A DNA stretch of 40,327 nucleotides from Nocardia sp. MH4 (GCF_019266065.1 NZ_LPNR01000070.1:1-40327), one strand, 5' to 3'; counted from the first letter of the stretch, positions 8,098 through 16,942 are shown. Notes: generated from the sequence alone by a model not told the origin. Numbers and translations are program-made.

Positions 8098-9338
8098 CCT
8101 GGCTCGCCCGCCGCCTCGGGCTGCTCGTCACCGCGCTGACCACGCTGACCCTGGTGGCGTGCGGTGTCGAGGCGACCCCGCCGGACTGGTCGGGCGCGTG
8201 GGCGGCCGCCGCCCAGCATCCGGCCACCGCGGTGACGCCGAACTGGTCGGCGGCGGGCTTCGCCGATCAGACCGTCCGCCAGGTGGTTCGGCTCACCGAC
8301 GGTGGTCCGCGGGTGCGGGTCCGGCTGTCGAACAGATACGGCACGGCACCGCTGGCTGTCGCGGGCGCGACGGTCGCCCGCAGCGCGGGTGGTGCCGCCG
8401 TGCACCCGGAGACGGTGCGACCGCTGACGGTCACCGGCGCGGTGTCGTTCGAGATCGCGCCGGGCGCCGAGGTCTCCAGCGATGCCGTGACCACCTCGGT
8501 CGCGGCGGGCGAGGCGCTCGCGGTGACGCTGTACTTCGCCACGCCCACCGGCCCCGCCACCCAGCACGCCCAGGCGGCCGCGACGAGTTACCGCGCGACG
8601 GGTGAGCACACCGCCGACCCGACCGCCGCGGCGTTCACCGAGACGTCCCAGTCCTGGTACTTCCTGGTCGGCGTCGACACCGTTCGGAGCGACCGGCCTC
8701 GCGATGTCACGGTGGCCTTCGGCGATTCGATCACCGACGGCTACCGCTCCGGTGTCGACGCCGATCAGCGCTATCCCGACCACCTCGCCCGCTACCTCGC
8801 CGCCGAGGGCCGCCGGCAGCCCGTCGTGAACGCGGGGATCAGCGGCAACCGGTTGCTCACCGATTCGACCGTGCTGGGCGACAGCGGGCTCACCCGGTTC
8901 CGCCGGGACGTGCTCGACCAGCCGGGCGTCGGCACGGTCGTGGTGCTGATCGGCATCAACGACATCGGCCTGGCCGGATCGACGGGCCCGGACGGTCAGG
9001 TGTCCCCACAGGTTTCGGTCGAGCAGCTCGTCGCGGGGTATCGCGAACTGGTCGCCGCGGCCAGGGCGGCGGGGGTGCGCGTCGTCGGCGCCACGCTGCT
9101 GCCGTTCGCCGGGTCGCCGTACTACTCGGCCGACCGCGACCGTCTCCGGTCCGAGGTGAACAGCTGGATCAGATCACCCGGCGCCTTCGACGCGGTGGCC
9201 GATCTCGACCGGGCGATGGCCGCGCCCGGCGACCCGACCCGGCTCGCCGACGCGCTCGACAGCGGTGATCACCTGCATCCCAACGATTCCGGTTACGGCG
9301 TGACGGCCGCCACGATCGGTGCGGCGATCCCGGCATGA
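8094..9338 (+). CDS. Secreted SGNH/GDSL-type hydrolase, predicted lipoprotein
   Basis: 414 residues. A signal sequence ends in LTLVAC (lipid-modifiable Cys23). An N-terminal beta-rich domain of about 170 residues is followed by the SGNH esterase domain: FGDSITDG with nucleophile Ser212, the GIND block with N289, and the DHLHPND block with D392 and H395. Such enzymes deacylate lipids, sugars or cell-wall esters outside the cell; the substrate here is unknown. It is coupled to the upstream NAD(P)-binding gene by a 4-bp overlap. Confidence 0.9.
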   Translation: MTWLARRLGLLVTALTTLTLVACGVEATPPDWSGAWAAAAQHPATAVTPNWSAAGFADQTVRQVVRLTDGGPRVRVRLSNRYGTAPLAVAGATVARSAGGAAVHPETVRPLTVTGAVSFEIAPGAEVSSDAVTTSVAAGEALAVTLYFATPTGPATQHAQAAATSYRATGEHTADPTAAAFTETSQSWYFLVGVDTVRSDRPRDVTVAFGDSITDGYRSGVDADQRYPDHLARYLAAEGRRQPVVNAGISGNRLLTDSTVLGDSGLTRFRRDVLDQPGVGTVVVLIGINDIGLAGSTGPDGQVSPQVSVEQLVAGYRELVAAARAAGVRVVGATLLPFAGSPYYSADRDRLRSEVNSWIRSPGAFDAVADLDRAMAAPGDPTRLADALDSGDHLHPNDSGYGVTAATIGAAIPA

Positions 9339-9366
9339 CCGCAGGTCGGAGGGTGGGGGACATCCC

Positions 9367-9382
9367 GATTCGGTAACGAATC
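9367..9382. promoter_or_regulatory. Perfect inverted repeat upstream of the conservon
   Basis: GATTCG and CGAATC flank a GTAA centre. Further on, CCCTCGCC (9403-9410) and GGCGAGGG (9428-9435) can pair over a 17-nt loop. Both lie in the 174-bp gap between the SGNH hydrolase and cvnA. They may be an operator and a terminator or leader hairpin; neither can be proven from sequence. Confidence 0.4.
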
Positions 9383-9512
9383 GCAGTCGAACTCGTGATG
9401 AACCCTCGCCGCTCGAGTGGCAGGCGGGGCGAGGGCTCGATATGCTCGCCTGCGTTATCGAAACGGGCTGTCGTGCTGCGTGTTCGGTGTGCCGATTGGT
9501 GGTTGGGGGCCT

Positions 9513-10991
9513 GTGAGTACTGCGGAAGTCGGGCCGATGGCGCAGTCGACGGCTGTGTCGCCGGGGGAGCGTACCGCTCGCGGGGAGGCCGCGGGAGCCG
9601 CCGGTTACGTCGTCCTCGGGGCCGGGGTGGTGCTGGCCGCGATCGCCGTGGTGGTCGCCGTGTTCACACCGCCCGCCCTCGGGATTCCGGTTCTCGCCGC
9701 GACCCTGGCCGTCGCCCTGATCGCCTGCCCCGCGGTGTTCGTCGCCCTGCGCCAGCGCGCGCGGGCCCGGGCCGCGACGGCCGCCGCCGCCCGGGCCGAA
9801 CAGCAGCTGGCCGCGGCCGTCGCCGAGGCGACCCAGCGGATCACCACCGCCGAGGACCACGCGACGCACTACGCCTGGGAGGCACAGGAGAACGGTCGCC
9901 GTGGCGCCGCCGCGCTGGCCGCCTTCGCCGGCGCCGCGGGCCGCATCCAGGCGATGACCACCTCGATGCTGGCCGAGCTGCGCGAGATGGAACACCGTCA
10001 CGCCGACCCGCGCGTGCTCACCGACCTGCTCCACATCGACCACCGCACCGCGCAGACCGGACGCCTCGCCGACAGCATCGCGGTGCTCAGCGGTGCCCGC
10101 ACCGGTCGCCGGTGGGCCAAACCGATTGCGATGGAATCGATCCTGCGTGGCGCGATGGGTCGCGTCGCCGGGTACCAGCGCGTGCGGCTGCGCGCCGTGG
10201 CCGACGTCGGTATCGCCGGACACGCCGCCGAGGGCGTGATGCACACCCTGGCCGAACTGCTCGACAACGCCTGCAACTTCTCCCCGCCGACCACCGAGGT
10301 GCACGTCTACGCCGCGGAAGTGCCCGCGGGCGTGGTGATCACGATCGAGGACAGCGGCCTGGTGATGAGCGACTCGGCGCTGCGCCGGGCCGAGGCCGCG
10401 GTCAGCGGGCGCGACCACAAGGGCAAGGGTGCCGACCTGGCCTCGCTGTCGGGCACCCGGCTCGGTCTGGCCGTGGTCGGCCATCTGGCCCGCAAACACG
10501 AACTCACCGTGTCGTATCGGCCGTCGGCGATCGGCGGCACCGCGGTGGTCGTGGTCGTCCCGCGTGAGCTCACCGCCCGCGCCGAACGCCGCGGTCGCGC
10601 CCCGCTCGCCGCGCCGACCCCGCGTCGCACCGAACCCCAGCTCACCACCCTCGGCCAGTTCGACGCACCCACCCCGCGAGCCCAGCACGCCAGGACCACC
10701 GACGAATCGGGCTGGGCCGAGACCGTCGGCCAGCAGACCCGCCAGGCCCCGGCCGAGGCGCCGACGCCCACGGTGTCCACCTCACCCGCCCTGCCCAAGC
10801 GACGCAGGGGCGACACCCTGGCCAAAGTCCATCCCGACGGCCTGGCCGGGACCCCGGTCGCCGACACCGCACCGGCCAAACCGGCCGCGCTCGGCGCGTT
10901 CCAGCGGTCCGCGCCCGGTCGCGGGGCGGATCAGTCAGGCCAGCACCCAGGCAGCGCCGCCACTGCTCCCGACCCCATGGAGGACCGATGA
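9513..10991 (+). CDS. cvnA: Conservon sensor histidine kinase-like ATPase (CvnA)
   Basis: 492 residues. Two TM helices (about 31-50 and 59-79) precede a coiled-coil-like Ala-rich segment, a degenerate H-box around H174/H177 (LLHIDHRTAQTGRLADSIAV), and a GHKL ATPase domain with the N-box ELLDNACNFSPP (residues 248-259) and a G-box region SGTRLGLAVVGHLA. The C-terminal 110 residues are Pro/Thr-rich and probably disordered. In Streptomyces conservons this protein forms a membrane-associated complex with the CvnB, C and D products. GTG 9513 is chosen because a G-rich site (GGTTGGGGG) sits just upstream; ATG 9537 is an alternative. The stop overlaps cvnB by 4 bp. Confidence 0.92.
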   Translation: MSTAEVGPMAQSTAVSPGERTARGEAAGAAGYVVLGAGVVLAAIAVVVAVFTPPALGIPVLAATLAVALIACPAVFVALRQRARARAATAAAARAEQQLAAAVAEATQRITTAEDHATHYAWEAQENGRRGAAALAAFAGAAGRIQAMTTSMLAELREMEHRHADPRVLTDLLHIDHRTAQTGRLADSIAVLSGARTGRRWAKPIAMESILRGAMGRVAGYQRVRLRAVADVGIAGHAAEGVMHTLAELLDNACNFSPPTTEVHVYAAEVPAGVVITIEDSGLVMSDSALRRAEAAVSGRDHKGKGADLASLSGTRLGLAVVGHLARKHELTVSYRPSAIGGTAVVVVVPRELTARAERRGRAPLAAPTPRRTEPQLTTLGQFDAPTPRAQHARTTDESGWAETVGQQTRQAPAEAPTPTVSTSPALPKRRRGDTLAKVHPDGLAGTPVADTAPAKPAALGAFQRSAPGRGADQSGQHPGSAATAPDPMEDR

Positions 10992-11398
10992 CCACCACCG
11001 CCCCGACGAATCTCGGCTGGCTGCTCGAGAAACTGCTCGCCCGCACCCCACGCACCCGGCACGCGCTGCTGCTGTCCGGGGACGGCCTGAAGATCTGCCA
11101 CACACCGGAACTCGACGTCGACCGCGCCGATCAGCTGGCCGCGATCGCCGCCGGGTTCCAGAGCCTGTCGCACGGGGCTTCCGTCGAGTTCGGTGACGGG
11201 CGTGGCGGTGTTCGCCAGTCGATGACCGAGTTCTACGGCGGCATCCTGTTCGTGGTCGAGGCGGGGCGCGGCGCGCACTTAGCGGTGGTGGCCGCCGAGG
11301 ACGCCGACGCGGGGCTGGTCGGGCACACCATGCACGAGCTGGTCGAACAGCTCGGCGAGCATATGGCCGCCCAGCCCAGACGCGGAGCGCCGAATTGA
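10988..11398 (+). CDS. cvnB: Roadblock/LC7-domain protein (CvnB)
   Basis: 136-residue single roadblock/LC7 domain (TRHALLLSGDGLKICHTPELDVDRADQLAAI... then FVVEAGRGAHLAVVAAEDADAGLVGHTMHELVEQL), the fold of MglB-type GTPase regulators. In conservons it is thought to act on the CvnD GTPase. It overlaps cvnA by ATGA and the next gene by TTGA. Confidence 0.94.
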   Translation: MTTTAPTNLGWLLEKLLARTPRTRHALLLSGDGLKICHTPELDVDRADQLAAIAAGFQSLSHGASVEFGDGRGGVRQSMTEFYGGILFVVEAGRGAHLAVVAAEDADAGLVGHTMHELVEQLGEHMAAQPRRGAPN

Positions 11399-11739
11399 GC
11401 AGGTCGGTCCGCGACGAGGATCCGGACCGGTTCTACACCCTGACCGGCGGTCGGGCCCCGGCCACCGAGGACTTCGACCTGGTCACCCTGGTGGTCAGCG
11501 AATCGGCGCCGTCGGCGGGGATGACCTCCGAGCAGGTCGCGATCCTGGACATGTGCCGGGCGCCGACCGCGGTCGTGGAGATCGCGGCGGAACTGCGCCT
11601 GCCCGTCGGCGTCGCCACGGTGCTGCTGGGGGACCTGTTGCACGCGGGGAAGATCACCGTTCGGCCACCGTTGTCGGTGGCGATGTCGCTGGATGCTTCC
11701 ACCCTCGAGAAGGTGCTCGTTGGACTTCGCAAGCTCTGA
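11395..11739 (+). CDS. cvnC: DUF742-family conservon protein (CvnC)
   Basis: 114 residues with the opening typical of this family (DPDRFYTLTGGRA) and a C-terminal winged-helix-like section (ILDMCRAPTAVVEIAAELRLPVGVATVLLGDLL). It starts with TTG at 11395, overlapping the cvnB stop in TTGA, and its end overlaps cvnD by 20 bp. A DNA-binding or scaffold role has been suggested for the family; the sequence alone does not settle it. Confidence 0.92.
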   Translation: MSRSVRDEDPDRFYTLTGGRAPATEDFDLVTLVVSESAPSAGMTSEQVAILDMCRAPTAVVEIAAELRLPVGVATVLLGDLLHAGKITVRPPLSVAMSLDASTLEKVLVGLRKL

Positions 11740-12331
11740 ATCCGCGCCGGAGCGGGCCATGGCGCCGCTGCACAGCACGGCCAAACACGGGTTGAAGATC
11801 GTCGTCATCGGCGGATTCGGCGTCGGTAAGACGACCCTGGTGCGGTCGGTGAGCGAGATCAGGCCGCTCGACACCGAGGCGACGATGACCGACGTCGGTG
11901 TCGGGATCGACGACGCCACCGGGGTTCCCGGCAAGTCGGCCACCACGGTGGCCTTCGACTTCGGCCGGATCACCCTCGACGACGAGCACGTGCTGTATCT
12001 GTTCGGCGCGCCCGGCCAGCAGCGGTTCTGGTTCCTGTGGGATCGGCTGTTCACCGGCGCGCTCGGCGCGATCGTGCTGGTCGATCAGCGCCGGATCGCC
12101 GACTCCTGGTACGCGATCGACCGGCTCGAGCATCAGGGCACCCCGTTCGTGGTGGCCTGCAACGACTTCGGTGACGCGCACGAGCCGCAGGAGGTGCGCG
12201 ACGCGCTCGACCTCGATCCCGCGGTGCCGCTGCTGATGTGTGACGCGCGCTCGCGCGAATCGAGCAAACAGGTGCTGATCGCCCTGGTCGAGCACCTGTA
12301 TTCCGCTGTCCCGCAGGGGGAGACCGTCTGA
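11720..12331 (+). CDS. cvnD: Small Ras-like GTPase of the conservon (CvnD)
   Basis: 203 residues. P-loop GGFGVGKT at 31-38; switch/G3 region VAFDFGRITL followed by LFGAPGQQRF; and CNDFGD in the place of the usual NKxD specificity loop. This is the MglA/ATP-GTP-binding family found in conservons. The TTG at 11720 gives the family-typical start DFASS; the reading frame is open further upstream, but that part lies inside cvnC. The stop overlaps the next start as TGATG. Confidence 0.93.
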   Translation: MDFASSESAPERAMAPLHSTAKHGLKIVVIGGFGVGKTTLVRSVSEIRPLDTEATMTDVGVGIDDATGVPGKSATTVAFDFGRITLDDEHVLYLFGAPGQQRFWFLWDRLFTGALGAIVLVDQRRIADSWYAIDRLEHQGTPFVVACNDFGDAHEPQEVRDALDLDPAVPLLMCDARSRESSKQVLIALVEHLYSAVPQGETV

Positions 12332-13590
12332 TGAGCACACCCACCGGCACCGGTGCCTGCCCGATCACCGGCGCGGTGCCGTTGAGCGGCCCCGAATTCC
12401 ACATCGAACCGCACGAGGTCTACCGCCGGATGCGGCGCGACCACGGTCCGGTGGTCTCGGTCGAGCTGCCCGGCGGGTTCCCGGCCTGGCTGGTCATCGG
12501 CTATCGCGAACTGCACCAGGTGACCAGCGATCCGCTGCTGTTCCCGCGCGATGTCTCGCTGTGGAACCAGTGGGGCCGGGTGCCCGACGACTGGCCGCTG
12601 CTGCCGATGGTCGGTCGGCCGATGCCCTCGATCTACTTCACCGCGGGCGCCGAGCATCGCCGGCATCTGGCGATGGTGGAGCCCGCGCTCGACGCGGTCG
12701 ACCACTTCGAATTGCGCCGGGCCTGTGAGGAACTCGCCGATCGCCTGGTCGACGGGTTCTGCGGCCGTGGCAGCGCGGACCTGGTGGCCGAGTTCGCCGA
12801 GCCGCTGCCGGTGCTGGCGCTGGGCCGCATCCTCGGCCTGCCCGACAGCGACGCCGCCGACCTCGCCCTGACGATGAAACTGCTCGCCGACGGTGGCGCG
12901 GACGCCCAGGCCGGGCACGCCCGCTTCGGTGAGCACATGGCCCGGCTGGTCGCGGCCAAGCGCGCGCGGCCCGCCGGCGATCTGGTGTCGCTGATGCTGG
13001 CCGATCCGGAGCCGTTCACCGACGAGGAGTACATCAACGACCTGATGGCGATCACCGCCGCCGGTCACCTCACCACGGCCGACTGGCTGGGCAGCTCCAT
13101 GCGCCTGATGCTCGTCGACGACCGGTTCGCCGCGGCGCTCGGCGGCGGCAGGCGCAGTGTCGGCCAGGCCATGAACGAGGTGCTCTGGGAAGAGGGCCCC
13201 ACCTCGATCCTGGCCGGGCGCTGGGCCGCGCGCGACACCCGCCTGGCCGACCAGACCATCCGGGCGGGCGACATGCTGTTGCTCGGGCTGGCCGCGGCCA
13301 ATCTCGACCCGCACATCCGCCAGTCGTTCACCGACGGTGACACGGTGCCGACCGGCAACAACGCGCACTTCGCGTTCAGCTACGGCGAATACCGCTGCCC
13401 CTTCCCGGCGCAGCAGATCGCCGAGATCATCGCCAGGACCGGGATCGAGGTGCTGCTCGACCGGCTCCCCGATGTCGACCTGGCGGTTCCCGCCGAGCAA
13501 CTCACCCGGCGACCTTCGGCTTTCCTTCGGGGCATGACCGCACTGCCCGTTCGTTTCACACCAGTTAGACCCGTCGGAGGTTCGTCGTGA
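12331..13590 (+). CDS. Cytochrome P450, CYP157-like, lacking the ExxR arginine
   Basis: 419 residues. The cysteine ligand region is [16 protein letters not shown] with C356, and the I-helix region is AAGHLTTAD (243-251). The K-helix position that should read ExxR is E283-V-L-W286, so the normally invariant Arg is replaced by Trp. Streptomyces CYP157 enzymes are known to lack ExxR and to occur in conservons next to a CYP154, which matches this operon. The haem loop is also unusual (GEYRCPFP rather than GxHxCxG). Whether it is a monooxygenase or a haem-based sensor/partner is open. Confidence 0.92.
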   Translation: MSTPTGTGACPITGAVPLSGPEFHIEPHEVYRRMRRDHGPVVSVELPGGFPAWLVIGYRELHQVTSDPLLFPRDVSLWNQWGRVPDDWPLLPMVGRPMPSIYFTAGAEHRRHLAMVEPALDAVDHFELRRACEELADRLVDGFCGRGSADLVAEFAEPLPVLALGRILGLPDSDAADLALTMKLLADGGADAQAGHARFGEHMARLVAAKRARPAGDLVSLMLADPEPFTDEEYINDLMAITAAGHLTTADWLGSSMRLMLVDDRFAAALGGGRRSVGQAMNEVLWEEGPTSILAGRWAARDTRLADQTIRAGDMLLLGLAAANLDPHIRQSFTDGDTVPTGNNAHFAFSYGEYRCPFPAQQIAEIIARTGIEVLLDRLPDVDLAVPAEQLTRRPSAFLRGMTALPVRFTPVRPVGGSS

Positions 13591-14810
13591 GTTCCCAGTG
13601 CCCCTTTGCCATCGACCCCATGGTCGGTGACCTCAACGGCGAGACCGCCCGACTGCGCGCCGAAGGTCCGCTCGCCCGGATCGACCTGCTCGGTGTGCCC
13701 GCCTGGACCGTCACCGACCACGCGGTCGCCCGTCAGCTGACCACCGACAGCCGCCTGGTCAAGGACATCCACGCGTGGAAGCTGTGGACCGACGGCGTGG
13801 TGACCAACCAGTGGCCACTGATCGGCATGGTCGATGTCGACCGGTCGATGTTCAATGTCGACGGCGCCGAGCACCGCAGGCTGCGGCTCAAGACCGCGCA
13901 GGCGCTGGCGCCGCGTCGGCTCGAGGAACTGCGGCCGGTGATCGAGCGGCTCACCCTCGAACTGCTCGACGACCTCGCGGCCGCGGGCGCCGACGGCGCG
14001 CCGGTGGACCTCAAGTCGGTCTTCGCCTACCCGCTGCCGATGCGCGTGGTCGGCGACCTGATGGGCGTCGCGCGCGAGGACCACGCGCAGCTGCTCGACT
14101 GGTACAAGAAGTTCTTCTCGGTGATGACCCCGCAGGACGAGCGCCTGCGCGTGATCGGCGAGCTCGACGTGTACTTCACCGATCAGGTGCGCCAGAAGAT
14201 CGCGAACCCGGGCGACGATCTGACCTCGGCGTTCGTCGTCGCCGACGAGGAGGGCGGCGAGCCGCTCACCGAGGAGGAGGCGATCGGCAACATCAAGGCG
14301 CTCGTCGCCGCCGGGCACGAGACCACCGTCAGCCTGATCGTCAACACCGTGCGCGCGCTGCTCAACGAGCCCGAGCAGTTGGCGAAAGTCCTGGCGGGCG
14401 ACGTGGAGTGGAAGCAGGTCATCGAGGAGTCGCTGCGCTGGGACGGCCCGGTCTCGCACCTGCTGATGCGCTTCGCCACCGAGGACATCACCGTCGGCGA
14501 CACCGTGATCGCCAAGGGCGAGGGCGTGGTGATGTCCTACCGCGCCATCGGCCGCGACACCGCGGTGCACGGCGAGACCGCCGACGAGTTCGACGTGACC
14601 CGCCCGACCGCCAACCGCCACCTGGCCTTCGGCTACGGCCCGCACATCTGCCCGGGCGCCGCGCTGTCGCGGCTGGAGGCCGCGATCGCGCTGCCCGCGT
14701 TGTTCGCCCGCTTCCCGCAGCTGCGGCTGGCCGTGCCCGACAGCGAGCTCGGCAACCTGCCGGTGCTCACGCAGAACGATCTGGCCGCGTTGCCGATCAT
14801 CCTGAACTGA
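13587..14810 (+). CDS. Cytochrome P450, CYP154-like, with normal motifs
   Basis: 407 residues. The I-helix AGHETT is at 242-247, the K-helix motif E281-S-L-R284 is intact, and the haem loop [17 protein letters not shown] carries C355. It begins with GTG overlapping the previous P450 stop (GTGA). Electron donors are not encoded nearby. The pairing with a motif-deficient P450 inside one operon suggests that the two work together; that is inference from context. Confidence 0.93.
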   Translation: MSSQCPFAIDPMVGDLNGETARLRAEGPLARIDLLGVPAWTVTDHAVARQLTTDSRLVKDIHAWKLWTDGVVTNQWPLIGMVDVDRSMFNVDGAEHRRLRLKTAQALAPRRLEELRPVIERLTLELLDDLAAAGADGAPVDLKSVFAYPLPMRVVGDLMGVAREDHAQLLDWYKKFFSVMTPQDERLRVIGELDVYFTDQVRQKIANPGDDLTSAFVVADEEGGEPLTEEEAIGNIKALVAAGHETTVSLIVNTVRALLNEPEQLAKVLAGDVEWKQVIEESLRWDGPVSHLLMRFATEDITVGDTVIAKGEGVVMSYRAIGRDTAVHGETADEFDVTRPTANRHLAFGYGPHICPGAALSRLEAAIALPALFARFPQLRLAVPDSELGNLPVLTQNDLAALPIILN

Positions 14811-14818
14811 CCGGCGTC

Positions 14819-14854
14819 GCGTCGCGCCCGGTGGACTTGCGCCGGGCGCGACGC
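14819..14854. terminator. 13-bp perfect hairpin between convergent operons
   Basis: GCGTCGCGCCCGG (14819-14831) pairs perfectly with 14842-14854 across a 10-nt loop. It lies between the P450 stop and the stop of the convergent acyl-CoA dehydrogenase. No T-run follows on either strand, so it may be a bidirectional terminator or only a transcript-end stabiliser. Confidence 0.6.
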
Positions 14855-14873
14855 ACTCTCTCCTGGCACCGAC

Positions 14874-16019
14874 CTACAGGCCGAGATCGCGGCCGATGAG
14901 CTCCTTCATGATCTCGTTGGAGCCCGCCCAGATCTTGGTGACCCTGGCGTCCATCCACGCCCGCGCGACCCGGTACTCCCGCATGTAGCCGTAGCCGCCG
15001 TGCAACTGCACGCAAGCGTCGAGCACCTCGTTCTGCACCTGGGCCGACCACCACTTCGCCTTCGCGGCGTCGACTGCGGAGAGCTCGCCCGCGGCGTGCG
15101 CGGCGATGCCCTGGTCGACGAACGCCTGCGTCACTTCGACTTTGGTGACCAGTTCGGCGAAGAGGAACTTGTTGTACTGGAAGCTGCCGATCTGCTGCCC
15201 GAACGCCTTGCGCTCCTTGGCGTAGGCCAGCGTCTCGTCCAGGATCGCCGCGGCGTGGGCGATATTGGAGATCGCGGCGCCGATGCGTTCCTGCGGCAGC
15301 CGTTCCATCATCGAGATGAAGCCGCGGTCGGTCTCCCCGAGCCGGTTGGCGTCGGGCACCCGCACGTTGTCGAAGAACAGCTCGGCGGTGTCGGATTCGG
15401 GCTGGCCCACCTTGTCGAGCTTGCGGCCCCGGGTGAAGCCCGCCATACCGTTCTCCACCACGAACAGCGTGATGCCCTTGGCCTTCTTCTCCGGGCTGGT
15501 GCGGGCGGCGACGATGACCAGGTCGGCGTTGAAACCGTTGGTGATGAACGTCTTCGAGCCGTTGATGATCCAGTCGTCGCCGTCGCGTACGGCGGTGGTC
15601 TTGAGCGCCGCCAGGTCCGAGCCGCCCGAGGGCTCGGTCATGCCGATCGCGGTGATGATCTCGCCGGTGCAGAACTTGGGCAGCCAGCGCCGCTTCTGCT
15701 CGTCGGTGGTCAGTTCCACCAGGTAGGGCGCGCACACGTCGTAGTGGATGCCGAACGAGGACGACAGCGCCGCACCGGCTTTGGCCAGTTCCTCGCCGAG
15801 CACCGCGGCGAACCGGTAGTCGCCTGCGTCGCTGCCGCCGAACTCCTCCGGCACGCCGAGTCCGAGGTAGCCGAGTTCACCGGCGGCCAGCCAGGTGTCG
15901 CGGTCGATCGCGCGTTCCTCGGCGAAGCGTTCGGCGTTGGGCTCGATCGACCGCTTGACGAATTCGGCGACGGAGGCGCGAAACGCCTCGTGGTCCTCGG
16001 AGTAGATGGTGCGCTGCAT
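14874..16019 (-). CDS. Acyl-CoA dehydrogenase (FadE-like)
   Basis: 381 residues, the normal length for a flavin-dependent acyl-CoA dehydrogenase catalysing alpha,beta-desaturation of an acyl-CoA. The FAD/substrate segments AIGMTEPSGGSDLAALKTTA and WIINGSKTFITNGFNADLV are clear, and the C-terminus has QLHGGYGYMREYRVARAW. The C-terminal loop that carries the catalytic Glu in medium-chain enzymes reads WAGSNEI, with Ala in that place, so the base may be supplied from elsewhere, as in isovaleryl- and long-chain types. The start is preceded by AAAGGAAAAC. It follows the TetR gene by 17 nt, in one operon. Confidence 0.93.
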   Translation of the reverse strand: MQRTIYSEDHEAFRASVAEFVKRSIEPNAERFAEERAIDRDTWLAAGELGYLGLGVPEEFGGSDAGDYRFAAVLGEELAKAGAALSSSFGIHYDVCAPYLVELTTDEQKRRWLPKFCTGEIITAIGMTEPSGGSDLAALKTTAVRDGDDWIINGSKTFITNGFNADLVIVAARTSPEKKAKGITLFVVENGMAGFTRGRKLDKVGQPESDTAELFFDNVRVPDANRLGETDRGFISMMERLPQERIGAAISNIAHAAAILDETLAYAKERKAFGQQIGSFQYNKFLFAELVTKVEVTQAFVDQGIAAHAAGELSAVDAAKAKWWSAQVQNEVLDACVQLHGGYGYMREYRVARAWMDARVTKIWAGSNEIMKELIGRDLGL

Positions 16020-16036
16020 GGTTTTCCTTTCGGTTC

Positions 16037-16642
16037 CTACTGTTCGGGCCGTTCGCCCAGCAGAACCAGCGACGCCTGGACCACCTTGGCCGCGTCGGGT
16101 TCCTCGCCGCTGATCACGTCGGCGTAGATGAAGGTCTCGGTGATCCGCGCCAGCAGCAGGGCCAGTTCCGGCACCGGCAGCGGCGGATCGAGCTCGCCCG
16201 CCGAGATCGCCTCGGTGAGCAGGCCGGCGATGACGTCGACGAAGCGGCGCTGCACGGAACCGGCCCGGGTGGTGAGCAGGCGCAGCGCGCGTTCGGGTTC
16301 GCGGCGCAGGAACTGGCGGAAGGCGTCGGAGGTGTTGACCGCCTCGGCGAAATCGCCCAGTACACCGGCGATCCGGCGCGCACCCCGCTCGGTGTTGGCG
16401 GCCACGGCGCGGCGCAGGGTCGGATCGGCCACCGACCAGATCACCTCGGCCAGCAGCTCGTCGCGGCCGCCGACCCAGCGGAACAGGGTGGCCCGGTTGA
16501 CGCCGAGCTCGTCGGCGAGCTCCTTCATCTCGAGCCTGCGGCCGGCGAGGAAGCCGGATCGGGCCGCCTTGAACGCGGTGATGGCGTCGGGCCGGGCGGC
16601 GAGGTCGTCGAGCCGCCTGCCCAGTGCGGTCTGTTCGGTCAC
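16037..16642 (-). CDS. TetR-family regulator of the acyl-CoA dehydrogenase operon
   Basis: 201 residues with an N-terminal TetR helix-turn-helix (MKELADELGVNRATLFRWVGGRDELLAEVIW, roughly residues 37-70) and a helical ligand domain. The GTG at 16642 is preceded by AGGAGG with a 4-nt spacer, which decides the start over longer options. It is the first gene of an operon with acyl-CoA dehydrogenase, and three copies of a 7-bp element lie just upstream, suggesting autoregulation by an acyl-CoA-type ligand (inference). Confidence 0.9.
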   Translation of the reverse strand: MTEQTALGRRLDDLAARPDAITAFKAARSGFLAGRRLEMKELADELGVNRATLFRWVGGRDELLAEVIWSVADPTLRRAVAANTERGARRIAGVLGDFAEAVNTSDAFRQFLRREPERALRLLTTRAGSVQRRFVDVIAGLLTEAISAGELDPPLPVPELALLLARITETFIYADVISGEEPDAAKVVQASLVLLGERPEQ

Positions 16643-16653
16643 GTCACCTCCTG

Positions 16654-16707
16654 GTGCAACATCTCCCACAGTGTATGGACGGTGCAACGTCTGTCAATGT
16701 GTTGCAC
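16654..16707. promoter_or_regulatory. Candidate TetR operators GTGCAAC / GTTGCAC
   Basis: GTGCAAC occurs at 16654-16660 and 16682-16688, and its exact inverse GTTGCAC at 16701-16707. The last two form an inverted repeat with a 12-nt centre; the first two are spaced 28 bp start to start. All lie directly upstream of the tetR start. Confidence 0.55.
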
Positions 16708-16720
16708 GAGGCCGGGCATG

Positions 16721-16753
16721 AAAAAACTCCCCGGTCGCGATGACCGGGGAGTT
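16721..16753 (-). terminator. Rho-independent terminator of tRNA-Glu
   Basis: Read on the minus strand, a 12-bp perfect stem (16753-16742 with 16736-16725) with a 5-nt loop is followed by a run of T (16726-16721 are all A on the plus strand). It lies 6 nt after the tRNA. Confidence 0.9.
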
Positions 16754-16758
16754 CGTTG

Positions 16759-16831
16759 TAGCCCCGACGGGATTTGAACCCGCGCTACCGCCTTGAGAGG
16801 GCGGCGTCCTAGGCCGCTAGACGACGGGGCC
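16759..16831 (-). tRNA. tRNA-Glu, anticodon CTC
   Basis: 73 nt without encoded CCA. Acceptor stem GGCCCCG pairs with CGGGGCU including a terminal G-U; D-arm GTCTAGCGGCCTAGGAC; anticodon arm CCGCC-CTCTCAA-GGCGG with anticodon CTC; T-arm GCGGGTTCAAATCCCGT. A terminator follows directly. It reads the GAG codon, the common Glu codon in GC-rich genomes. Confidence 0.96.
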
Positions 16832-16942
16832 AGAACCACGATTCAGCTGCGTGAACCGCGCGGAACATACGATAGCCGACGACCGGGCAATCGACCAAAA
16901 CGGCTGGTTGACCTCGGGGGACGGACGGGGGAGGGTGGGGCG

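Noticed and set aside
16721..16831. Attachment site of a mobile element at tRNA-Glu
   Set aside because: No integrase and no repeat of the tRNA 3' end was seen in the window; the adjacent hairpin is the normal terminator.
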